Part shown: piece after piece, positions 1 to 9,284 of the stretch
Numbering within the stretch: position 1 is the stretch's first letter
How the letters are laid out: the number at the start of each line of letters is the position of its first letter
Origin: Ryuthela nishihirai
Lineage: Eukaryota; Arthropoda; Arachnida; Araneae; Heptathelidae
Reading direction: 5' to 3'
Assembly (NCBI GenBank): GCA_038380435.1
Contig: JAWZYU010000001.1
Coordinates: 19,076,001-19,140,000 of the forward strand
Length of the DNA: 64,000 bases
Translations under genes and position numbers: made by a program
Notes under the pieces: model-generated
What the model was told of the DNA's origin: nothing
Databases searched by the model: none
The model's input: the letters and a program-made list of their open reading frames with translations, nothing else

Positions 1-1475
1 GCACTGGAAATGAAACCCCAAATTCAGAATCAATAGGCGTAAATTCAGAACCAATAGACGTACTTTATCAAGCATTCATAAAAAATATACCGTGATTGTT
101 AAAAGTAACAAATTTAATAAACTTTCGGGTGCATCAAAAATTAAACAACGCAATTGCTGCAAAGACAGGATAAATCAGGAAATACTAAACTTAATAAGAA
201 AAAGAGAATCGGCTTCGATTGACTACAAAAACACCAATTGAAACAGGAATCTTAAACTACTATACACAAACTTAAGAAACACAGACACGTACCTTATTAG
301 GCAGAAAAAAATATATTACTTCAAACAATTTGAGTCCTGTAAAAAAAATCGAAAGCAAAATTGGGAACTCATCAACCAAATTATCAACAATAAACCTAAA
401 ACTGCCATTGCCGATTTTATCATGAAGAATGTGCCACAAGGTACGTCTGAAACTCAAGCAGCAGAGAAATTTAACAACAACAGCACACATTATTGCCCAT
501 CTTAGAGAGATAACCGTATACAGAATCTCTCTACAGTTCCTAAACATATCCAACCTTCTATTCCCTCAATTTTTATTCCTCCCATCTCAAAACAAGAAAC
601 TTTCAAAATTCTAAGTGATTTAAATGAAAGAAAATCTTGTGAATACAATCAGGTACATGTAAAACACATTAAAGCATGCAAAATCTCCTTAACTGATCTC
701 GGGGGGTTGTGTTGTTTTACCTCTGAGTGGCACTTTTTTGCACACCATGGGCTAAATGGCCAGGTCACATGGACCCCGAAGGCTCAGAGAAGGTTGGGGG
801 AGGGGACCCACTGGAACAGCTGTTGAGAGACAGATGGTAGCCTCTCGTCAAGGCCATCCAGCGTGTTCTTTAACGTGCACAGTGTATAGCTCTCCCGCAC
901 ACGAGGTCACGGCTTAACGTCCCATCCGACGGACGGCTGCCTTTCCAAGCCCATCGGTGTCCCCTACTGACCGTGGGCAGGGCGGGGAATTTTGCTGAGA
1001 TAAATCTCAACGCTGACCCAGCTGGGACTCGAATCTGGGAATTACAGATTACGAGTCTGGCGCGCTACCGACTGAGCCACCCCCGCCCCTAACTGATCTC
1101 GTGACGAACTTTATCAATGAAAGCATATCTAGGGGAAACATCCCTAATAAATCCAAAATTGCTATTTTAAGGCCAATTTTCAAAATTGGAACCAAATTCG
1201 ATTGCACTAACTATAGTCCCATTTCCATTTCACCCGTTCTTCACAAAATACTTGAAAGATATGTAGCTAGTGTTGTAGCCAATTTCTTGAAAAAACATAA
1301 CATATTAGTGAAAAGCAATATGGTTTCCACAAAAATACTCTTACACTTTTAACGGAGTTTTCTAACGTCATTAACGGAACTTCAAAGAACGGAAAAAAAG
1401 CAGTTGCTATCTTTCTGGACTTTTGTAAAGCATTTCATTCATTAGTTCACGATATTGTACATGAAATGAATTTAC
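1..1475 (+). pseudogene. Non-LTR retrotransposon reverse transcriptase, broken
   Basis: A LINE-type pol remnant. Positions 250-420 encode a Lys/Asn-rich stretch ending in a WELINQIINNK-like peptide, typical of the linker before the reverse transcriptase (RT) domain of non-LTR elements. After an interrupting SINE-A (702-1089) the frame from 1101 reads ILRPIFKIGTKFDCTNYSPIS and ILERYVASVV, the usual RPIS...KILER block. Positions 1355-1450 read AIFLDFCKAFHSLVH, matching RT motif A (FLDFSKAFDSVDH). Motifs B and C are missing because the coding part stops near 1470, where an LTR relic begins. Several stops and frameshifts are present, so it is dead. The window start cuts its 5' side. The clade (CR1, Jockey or other) is not resolvable by eye. 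Confidence 0.75.
702..1089 (-). mobile_element. SINE-A copy inserted in LINE RT
   Basis: Nearly full-length SINE-A in reverse orientation. The tRNA-like head is at its right end and the ACCCAAC-type tail, altered here, at its left. The TSD TAACTGATCTCG is exact at 690-701 and 1090-1101. Removing the element rejoins the interrupted RT frame region. Confidence 0.93.
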
Positions 1476-2217
1476 GATAAACTCGTCATGAATGCTCGCA
1501 TATACTTCAGCGTGAGAGCTACGTCACCAACGACATCGAACGAACTTGACTGAATGAATAAGATAAAAAAAAACTGTTGTTATGAAACACAGTTGAAATG
1601 CAAAAGGAAATGGAGTCAGTCTAATCTAGTTACGTGACAAAATAATCTATGGAAGAAGTATTTTATGTGGAGAGTTCGCGGAAGGTTAAAAGAGTCATTT
1701 AGTGTAGAATTTTGTTAGTCAAACTAGTAAGAAAACGTAAAGGATTGTTTAGGCTGAGGTGAAAGTTGTACAAGAGACATGACAATAAAAATGAATAGGT
1801 AATAGGTTAGTCAAGTAGATCGAGCTGATCTTTTCTGTCAGAAAAGTTCATCATTTGGTATATACACCTATCCCTCGATTTACACTGAAGATAGGTTCCG
1901 CACAAAACCGTGTAAATCGAAATCTTGGATTTTGTTATGTAAAACCGTGTAAAATGAAAAAAAAAACTAAATGTGCATAATTCAGTTTTGATTTCGATTA
2001 CACGGATTTCGATTTACACGGTTTTGTGCGGAACCTATCTTCAGTGTAAATCGAGGGATAGGTATAATTGCATTTAGTTGTTTGTAAGATTCTAGATTGA
2101 TTGTAGATATGCTCACATTTACGAAAAGCACTGGTTGAATTTAGTTTGTATAAGTGATATCATCCATACTTTTGTAATGAATTACATTGTTTTAGAATTA
2201 TCATTGTTATATATTAT
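1476..2217 (+). mobile_element. Relic LTR of the gypsy family at 22950
   Basis: Aligns along its length with the 3' LTR region at 22950-23340. Shared landmarks are GCTCGC followed by a CAGCGTGA block, TACGTCACCAACGAC, TAGTCAAACTAGT against TAGTGGACTGACAAG, and TTCATCATTTG..GTATA. No internal gypsy domains adjoin it, so it is a solo or truncated LTR. It truncates the LINE on its left, is interrupted by a MITE at 1866-2063, and abuts the piggyBac target TTAA. Confidence 0.65.
1866..2063. mobile_element. MITE with about 58-bp terminal inverted repeats
   Basis: Starts ACCTATCCCTCGATTTACAC and ends with its reverse complement GTGTAAATCGAGGGATAGGT. The inverted repeats extend about 58 bp, with a short AT-rich centre and no coding capacity. 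The related LTR near 23262-23275 lacks it, giving a natural empty site. A TA or TATA target duplication is likely but not exact. Confidence 0.85.
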
Positions 2218-3636
2218 TTAACCCATTAATCCCCAACGTTGCCTAAACGAAACATTCTCCAAATAATAATAAAAAAATATATATTTGCCTACTAATTCAA
2301 TTTTAAGCCAATGTATGTTATAAAGGACATAGTCTTTTATGTCCAAGCATACTTATTTATCGATATAAAATAAAAGCCTAATTATTATTCATATTAAAAC
2401 TATACCTAAACAGTGTATCTAATCTTTTGCAGTTTGACAGGTCTACAAAAGATATGTAGAAATACTAAATGTCCTAAGAATTTATGAAAATAGCTTCACA
2501 TACATTTCATTCAAGACAATGTTTCATATAATTGGGAAATTTTTTTTTAGTTTTTGCACAGTATAATATTTATTGTAATGTTGCGTTTACGAAACATTGG
2601 AATTGCATTACATGTGCAAATTATGTCTGCCACACGTTTGATGACTCATTGCGAACGAGTCTATTCTTGCGATTTTAGTTCTGATATGAGTGACATCGTC
2701 AGTGTTCAGAGGTTTGGTGAAGACTAAGATTTTCGTCTTGTTATTATAACAATAATTGGTGTTAGGTAATTAGTGAAGAGTAAATTCGGCAGTATAGCTA
2801 AAAATATATAGTTCAAGTAAGTATTTATTATGATGTAAATACATTCAAGAATAAATCGTTGTTTTGCTATCTTAGGATATTTCTTTTTAAATGTCTTGGA
2901 CTCAGTGGTTGGGGAAAAGTAGACCTTTGTCAACTGCAGAACTAATGGCTATATTAGAAGAGGATGACGATTTGCGACAAACTGAAAATATTGACGCGGT
3001 GTACATACCACCAACGGTTGATGAACTTACAGATGAGGAGGATATTAGTGATGATATTGAGAGTGAAAACATTTTGCCAGACATAGCTAGAACCTACGAG
3101 GTGCATGCAGATTTACCTGATGAAGCTCAAGATGTCGAAGTAGACCAATCTACAGCATCAAGTTCCAAGAAAGTGAAAACTTCCACAAAACAGCTGTAAA
3201 AAACAAAAGCAAAAAAAAGTTATTCCGAAGTGGAAAAAAGAAATTCCGACATAGAAAAGTTTACCACAAAGAGAAGAACATATTATGATAGAGGAAATTA
3301 AAAACAAAATTAGTGGCGAGTCTAAATACGATAATTTTTCTTTATATTTTAGTGATGATGTATGGGGAAAAATTGCTGGTTATTTAAAAAAATATGCGAA
3401 TGATCATAATCGACATTCTTTTGAACTTAGCAAGGCAAGTCTGAAGCCCTTTTGTGGTATATTGATTATTACCGGTTACCATACGTTACCAGCTATAAAA
3501 ATGTATTGGTCGAAGGATGAGAACAAAGGTATACTACTGGTAAGAAATTGCATGAGTAGGAATAGATTACATTCCATCAAACAAAATATACACTTATCAG
3601 ATAATGACGAATTAGATGTAAATGATAAAATTTTTC

Positions 3637-4590
3637 TTTTCTATACTTCCTTTCCAATCTTCTTTCTTCTCTATCACTTTCTTCATTCTCCCTATCCCTT
3701 TCTGCCTTCTCTCTTCCATACTTCCTTTCCAATCTTCTTTCTTCACTATCACTTTCTTCATTCTCCCAATCCCTTTCTGCCTTCTCTCTTGTATACTCCC
3801 TTTCCAATCTTTTTTCTTCCCTATCACTTTCTTCATTCTCCTATCCCTTTCTGCCTTCTCTCTTGTGTACTCCCTTTCCAGTCTTCTTTCTTCCCTATCC
3901 CTTTCTTCATTCTCCTTATCCCTTTCTGCCTTCTCTCTTCCATACTTCCTTTCCAATCTTCTTTCTCCCTATCACTTTCTTCATTCTCCTATCCCTTTCT
4001 GCATTCTCTCTTGTATACTCCCTTTCCAATCTTCTTTCTTCCCTATCACTTTCTTCATTCTCCTATCCCTTTCTGCCTTCTCTCTTGTATACTCCCTTTC
4101 CAGTCTTCTTTCTTCCCTATCCCTTTCTTCATTCTCCTTATCCCTTTCTGCCTTCTCTCTTGTATACTCCCTTTCCAGTCTTCTTTCTTCCCTATCCCTT
4201 TCTTCATTCTCCCTATCCCTTTCCGCCTTCTCTCTTCTATACTTCCTTTCTAATCTTCTTTCTTCCCTATCACTTTCTTCATTCTCTTATCACTTTCTGC
4301 CTTCTCTCTTCCATACTTCCTTTCCAATCTTCTTTCTTCTCTATCCCTTTCTTCATTCTCCTTATCCCTTTCTGCCTCCTCTCTTCTATACTTCCTTTCT
4401 AATCCTCTTTCTTCCCTATCACGTTCTTCATTCTCTTATCCCTTTCTGCCTTCTCTCTTCTATACTTCCTTTCGAATCCTCTTTCTTCCCTATCCCTTTC
4501 TTCATTCTCCCTATCCCTTTCCGCCTTCTCTCTTCTATACTCCCTTTACAATCCTCTTTCTTCCCTATCTCTTCCTTCCTTCTCTCTCTT
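3637..4590. repeat. 75-bp pyrimidine-rich minisatellite, about 12.5 units
   Basis: Units of 74-75 bp contain TTTCCAATCTTCTTTCTTC and CACTTTCTTCATTCTCC. Successive unit landmarks fall at 3651, 3726, 3801 and 3875, and the last near 4545. Read on the minus strand each 75-bp unit gives 25 residues of charged peptide (REKAERDRENEESDREERRL), predicted to be helical. 74-bp units break this frame. The array replaces the middle of the piggyBac transposase. Confidence 0.92.
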
Positions 4591-4604
4591 TCCTATCTAC
4601 TCGA

Positions 4605-4735
4605 ACCTAGGAACTACAGATTACGAGTAGATATTATTTAGTTCGAATAGATAGTTCGAGAAGATACTTTATATCTAATAATATAATGATTGCGAGCCTG
4701 AAGCGCTACCGACTGAGCCCTCCCCCCAAGTACAG
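4605..4735 (-). mobile_element. SINE-A head fragment, split
   Basis: CTCGAACCTAGGAACTACAG and GCGCTACCGACTGAGCC are the B-box and A-box parts of the SINE-A head in reverse. About 55 bp of AT-rich sequence separates them. The body and tail of SINE-A are absent. Confidence 0.7.
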
Positions 4736-5257
4736 TTCGATAATATTGGCCATGTTATAGTTGAAAAGGAGAATAAAGCAAGAAGAAGATGTCGACAGTG
4801 CAAAGTAATGCAATATATATGTGTAAAAAGTGTCGAGTTCATCTTCATGCAGACTGCTTCAGACAATTCCAAATGTTTCAACTTTAAGTATTCATGTTCT
4901 GATAATCCCAAAGTTGCGTATACTCAACATTTTTCTGTGGCTTCTGTGGTCACAAATTGTTTTTTTTTTTATCACAACTGCCTATTTACAAGTATTTTTG
5001 GTCTAAAATAAAAGTACTACCTTTAAAATATTATAATTTCTGCCTTTGGGAATTAATGGGTTAACTGAACCCACGCTCAGTTTCATCCATTTAATTCATA
5101 ACACTATTTTTTCACAACTTTAAACAAATATATGTTGAAATTCATTTCTGATATACTGTATAGTTGCCTTAATAATTCTTTATATTTTATTACTGCGAGG
5201 CATCTGACAATGATCTCTCATAAAAGAAGACTTAAAAACAAACATTTATCGTTGACT

Positions 5258-5851
5258 TCCTTTCACCAATGGAACTAGGCTTGATGTTGAACGAAATAAA
5301 AACAACCTTTATACTCTGAATCATATAACACAATACAACACGTCCTTCTTTTTACTACTGGGGGCGGGGGTAGCTCAGTCGGTAGCGCGCCAGACTCGTA
5401 ATCTGTAGTTCCCAGGTTCGAGTCCCAGCTGGGTCAGCGTTGAGATTTATCTCCGCAAAATTCCCCGCCCTGCCCACGGTCAGTAGGGGACACCGATGGG
5501 CTTGGAAAGGCCGCCGTCCGTCGGATGGGACGTTTAGCCGTGGTCCCGTGTGCATGAGAGCCATACCCTGTGCACGTTAAAGAACACGCTGGATGACCTT
5601 GACGGGAGGCTACCATCTGTCTCCCAACAGCTGTTCCAGTGGGTCCCCTCCCCCAATCTTCTCTGAGCCTTCGAGGTCCATGTGACCTGGCCATTTAGCT
5701 CATGGTGTGCAAAAAAGTGCCGCTCAGAGGTAAAACAACAACAACAAATCCTTTCACCAATGGAACTAGGCTTCATCTTGAACGAAATAAAAACAACCTT
5801 TATACTCAGAATCCTATAACACAATACAATACGTCCTTCTTTTTATTACTG
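5258..5851. repeat. 103-bp direct repeats exactly flanking a SINE-A
   Basis: 5258-5360 and 5749-5851 are both 103 bp and differ at 6 positions by my count. SINE-A fills the gap exactly, starting where the left copy ends and finishing where the right copy begins. The repeat occupies the place of a TSD but is about eight times longer than the other TSDs here. Confidence 0.9.
5361..5748 (+). mobile_element. SINE-A copy, full length
   Basis: A clear family example. GGGGCGGGGGTAGCTCAGTC is the 5' end with the A box. GGTTCGAGTCC at about 5416 is the B box. The conserved body has GGGACGTTTAGCC and CACGTTAAAGAACACG, and the 3' tail is AACAACAACAA. The head resembles tRNA-Met/Lys, with CGT where the anticodon would be. 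Transcription by RNA polymerase III and mobilisation by an unidentified LINE are inferred from the family type. Confidence 0.95.
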
Positions 5852-5985
5852 AACTAGAGCTTCCCTTTTCTCCTCAATTCTTATTATTCAAAGTATCTCT
5901 CTGTTACATTGAGTTGATGACATAATTGTCACGTTGAAGCATATGCGAGCGTTAATGACATATCTGTCATGGGTTAATTCTAGTA

Positions 5986-6930
5986 CAGTCGCTGAAAAAA
6001 GTATCCGACACTATGGTTGATTACAGAATTCAGAAAAAATATCTGGCAACGATTTTTTTTAGAAATTAGCGATCTGACAACCTTCGTGTCACGCGATTAC
6101 AGAATTGAGGAAAAATATCTTCAGCGTGTACAGCAACTGTACACGCTCCAGTTACCATTCACAGCAAACTGGAGCGTGTGCAGTTACTGCACACGCTCCA
6201 GTTTGCTGTGAACGGTAACTGCACACGCTCAATATTTCCGTGAGTGAGCCCACACGATCTAGTATCAAAATAATATGAGCACCTACAGTCGCTGAAAAAA
6301 GTATCCGAACACTATGGTTGATTACAGAATTCAGAAAAAATATCTGGCAACGATTTTTTTAGAAATTAGTGATCTGGCAACCTTCGTGTCACGTGATTAC
6401 AGAATTCAGGAAAAATATCTGGAGCGTGTGCATTTACTGCACACGCTCCAGTTTGCTGTGAACGGTAACTGCACACGCTCAATATTTCCGTGAGTGAGCC
6501 CACACGATCTAGTATCAAAAAAATATGACCACCTACAGTCGCTCAAAAAAGTATCCGAACACTATGGTTGATTACAGAATTCAGAAAAAATATCTGGCAA
6601 TGATTTTTTTAGAAATTAGTGATCTGGCAACCTTCGTGTCACGTGATTACAGAATTCAGGGAAAATATCTGGAGCGTGTACAGCAACTGTACACGCTCCA
6701 GTTACCGTTCACAGCAAACTGGAGCGTGTGCAGTTAGTGCACACGCTGCAGTTTGCTGTGAACGGTAACTGCACACGCTCAATATTTCCCTGAGTTAGCC
6801 CACACGATCTAGTATCAAAATAATATGACCACCTACAGTCGCTCAAAAAAGTATCCGAACACTATGGTTGATTACAGAATTCAGAAAAAATATCTGGTAA
6901 CGATTTTTTTAGAAATTAGTGATCTGGCTT
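5986..6930. repeat. Tandem array of mariner-end units with internal palindromes
   Basis: Units begin with CAGTCGCTSAAAAAAGTATC at about 5987, 6286, 6535 and 6835, giving spacings near 300, 249 and 300 bp. That sequence is the terminal repeat of the MITE at 17283. The third-spaced unit lacks one hairpin arm. Units contain GAGCGTGTACAG/CTGTACACGCTC and GAGCGTGTGCAG/CTGCACACGCTC palindromes nested in a longer fold-back that includes AACTGGAGCGTG and its complement. Unit joints read ATAATATGACCACCTACAGTC. No coding sequence is supported. Confidence 0.88.
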
Positions 6931-6993
6931 ATTATTTAAGGTTTGATTAATTTCTAAGGTAAATTCTTCTGCCTCATGTTTGAACTTTCAAAA

Positions 6994-7380
6994 GGGGGCG
7001 GGGATGGCTCAGTCGGTAGCGCGCCAGGCTCGTAATCTGTAGTTCCCAGGTTCGAGTCCCAGCTGGGTCAGCGTTGAGATTTATCTCCGCAAAATTCCCC
7101 GCCCTGCCCACGGTCAGTAGGGGACACCAATGGGCTTGGAAAGGCTGTCGTCCGTCGGATGGGACGTTAAGCCGTGGCCCCGTGTGCGCGAGAGACATAC
7201 CCTGTGCACGTTAAAGATCACGCTGGATGGCCTTGACGGGAGGCTACCATCTGTCTCCTAACAGCTGTTCCAGTGGGTCCCCTCCCCCAACCTTCTCTGA
7301 GCCTTGGGGTCCTTGTGACCTGGCCATTTAGCCCATGGTGGGCAAAAAAGTGCCGCTCAGAGGTAAAGCAACCCAAACAA
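6994..7380 (+). mobile_element. SINE-A copy
   Basis: Full-length SINE-A with a near-consensus head and body. The TSD AACTTTCAAA is at 6983-6992 and 7381-7390. Confidence 0.92.
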
Positions 7381-7390
7381 AACTTTCAAA

Positions 7391-8163
7391 GTCTAAATTA
7401 TTGTCTCTAGAGTTCACTTGAACAAACTGCAGATGCAGAAAGTGAATAAAACTACATATGCAATACTTCGATGAACTGATTCGCGATGAATTGACGTTGC
7501 GATGAATTAAGCGCGATGAATTCACATGCAATGAATTGGCGCAGAACCAAATTTGGGTACTATCGGTAGTCAGCGCCATCCGATGCCCAAAATTACAACT
7601 CTGTCCACGATGGCTTTCAGTGAAACAGTTCCCGAAGTTTTTGTTCACAGATTTAGACATTAATTAAGTGCGAAAATACGTAAAAAATTATTCTTCAGAT
7701 ATTTATATATGTATTAAGCTCATCATACATCATTTTTATCATTGCTTTCAGTACATTTCAATTTCAACAGGCTGAAATACAAGATGGGACTTACTCTATT
7801 TGGTTTCTATAAAAAGATTTCTCATAAGACCGGAAAATTCATCTAACTGGTAATCCCTATTCGCCATAAATAACTAATGACCGAAAGTTTACTCTACTAA
7901 TAATTTTTTAAATTTCCCATTCTTAATTCTGGAAAAGTTTTTGTACGCACGTGAACTGAATTATTTTTATCATTGTTACTCAAAACTACGGCAACCGAGA
8001 ACCATTGAACTACCATAGTATTCCAGTTACTACTAAAATGCATGCAAATGTATTTCTTTCTGTGACTACCAGAAAAATTATAAAATTTCATAAACTACCA
8101 ATTTAAGAATTTTTTACGATAATTTTTTTACGTTTAAATGTATTTTATTTATTTATGTCATAT
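7391..8163. other. No gene seen; contains a dispersed motif
   Basis: AT-rich sequence with no supported coding frame. 8036-8072 (GCATGCAAATGTATTTCTTT and following) and the nearby AAATTATAAAATTTCATAA block recur at 11349-11455, so part of this stretch is an old dispersed repeat. Confidence 0.5.
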
Positions 8164-8171
8164 GTAGTGTA

Positions 8172-8760
8172 CACTGCTTGGCGAAATTATTATGACCACT
8201 GAATATTGTGCGAAGTACCATGAAACATGCTTATGTATGAAAAATTTCTTATTGATGCCACTGCGAAGTCTGGCAAAAGCCGTAAGGATATGGTGGAAAG
8301 CAAAATCAAGTGCGACATGGGTGAAAAGGCTGATCTTACTGACTTCGAAAGGGTGCTCATCGTTGCAACACGATGAGCAGGAACATCCGTAACGGAAGTG
8401 ATGGAATTCAGCGGAAAAAATCTCGGGTCATTATATCCCAAATGTATCGGGAATGTTACCATTCCCGATCATTTCGGGAATATTACCATTTCGCGGTCTC
8501 AGAATACGTCCACCAAATGTTGCAAATGCGGGAGGAAAAAATCTCTGATTGACAGGGATAGGAGTTCTCTGGCACCAATTGAACTGCAAAAAGAGTTGCT
8601 ACAGTTCATCAGCTGAGAGAGATGATACTAGCAGTACTTCAAAACCCATTTCAACAAGAACTTATACGTTGAAAAGGAATAACTTAGAAATTCGGAAACT
8701 ATACTATGATACATAAGATAAATTATTAGTAGGTGGTCAGAATAATACGGCCAAGCAGTG
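8172..8760 (+). mobile_element. Internally deleted Tc1-like element
   Basis: The ends are inverted: CACTGCTTGGCGAAATTATT at the left and AATAATACGGCCAAGCAGTG at the right, each next to TA as expected for Tc1/mariner. 8320-8420 encodes ADLTDFERVLIVATR then SVTEVMEFSG, the first helix-turn-helix of Tc1-type transposases. A second piece near 8536 reads SLIDRDRSSL, like the linker before the second helix-turn-helix. The catalytic DDE half is missing and stops interrupt the frame, so this is a non-autonomous, decayed derivative. Confidence 0.75.
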
Positions 8761-8762
8761 TA

Positions 8763-9272
8763 TACTACTCGTGATAATGGTTTCACTTCATTCTATTTTA
8801 AAAGCGGTAATTGTTTCCTTTTAAAAAGAGCAAAGAGAGAATAAAGCAATTGTTTCAAGAAATTCAGTCAATCAAAAAATTATTAGAAGAATTAAAAATA
8901 ATTTATCCTATTGTGCGAAGAAATGTGTGATTCAAAGAGAAAACACTCCAGCCCAAAATATCATATAGTTACAAATTAAAGTGCATGAACACTGAGCGTG
9001 AGTTCAAATAAAAATACGTCAATGAAAATTACAAAACAATGCAATTTGTTACAAAAGCATGGATGAAATTATTTATAAACAAACTTAGTCAACCGGCACG
9101 AAACTCTATAACAATACAAAGGTAAAAATCCAGAAGAATCCATTATCTTAATTCTATTTACATCCAAATCACAAAACAAGGCTAATATCATTCAATGAAC
9201 AATAAAATCATGTTGGTAAATAAATATTTAATATAACGAGAATAATGTTACCAATTCCTAAATAAACTAAAT
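8763..9272. other. No gene seen
   Basis: AT-rich. CACTGAGCGTGAGTTC near 8987 resembles the reversed LTR relic beyond 5065, so part may be LTR debris. Nothing else is supported. Confidence 0.4.
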
Positions 9273-9284
9273 AACTATACACTA

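Larger units (their letters stand above)
2891..4887 (+). pseudogene. piggyBac transposase, catalytic core lost
   Basis: The normal role is DDE-type cut-and-paste of TTAA-flanked elements. 2891-3199 encodes an acidic N-terminal region rich in Glu and Asp (DELTDEEDISDDIE), as in piggyBac transposases. After a frameshift, 3285-3640 encodes the start of the DDE_Tnp_1_7 domain, including FCGILIITGYHTLPAIKMYW and the MSRNRLHSIKQNIHLSDN block. The frame then runs into the 75-bp repeat array (3637-4590), so the three catalytic aspartates expected downstream are absent. 4745-4887 encodes the Cys-rich C-terminal domain, with RCRQCK and then MCKKCRVHLHADC in a shifted frame. A family member is about 550-600 residues; here only the two ends remain. 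Confidence 0.85.
2222..5060 (+). mobile_element. piggyBac-family transposon with TTAA target duplications
   Basis: Both ends are seen: TTAA at 2218-2221 followed by CCCATTAATCCCCAA, and TTGGGAATTAATGGG followed by TTAA at 5061-5064. CCC-starting termini next to duplicated TTAA define piggyBac-family insertions. The 2.84-kb interior carries a transposase remnant (2891-4887) whose centre is a pyrimidine-rich minisatellite. The ends appear intact although the transposase cannot be functional. Confidence 0.88.
5065..5985 (-). mobile_element. Reversed LTR relic
   Basis: Right of the piggyBac the sequence contains TGACATAATTGTCACGTTGAAGCATATGCGAGCG (5912-5945 region). Its reverse complement resembles the start of the LTRs at 1476 and 22950. 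Together with 5065-5257 it appears to be an old LTR on the minus strand, carrying the 103-bp duplication and a SINE-A. The alignment is patchy, so boundaries are approximate. Confidence 0.45.

Noticed and set aside
3285..4641. Long Ser/Phe/Leu-rich frames of 179-339 residues across the minisatellite
   Set aside because: They are produced by the 75-bp pyrimidine repeat. Only the first part of 3285-3640 is piggyBac coding.
5361..5440. SINE-A heads as functional tRNA genes
   Set aside because: The A and B boxes are good, but the T-stem and acceptor do not pair properly and each head continues into the SINE body.
7328..7660. A 110-residue minus-strand frame
   Set aside because: It starts in unannotated sequence and ends in a SINE-A tail; no domain or conservation can be seen.
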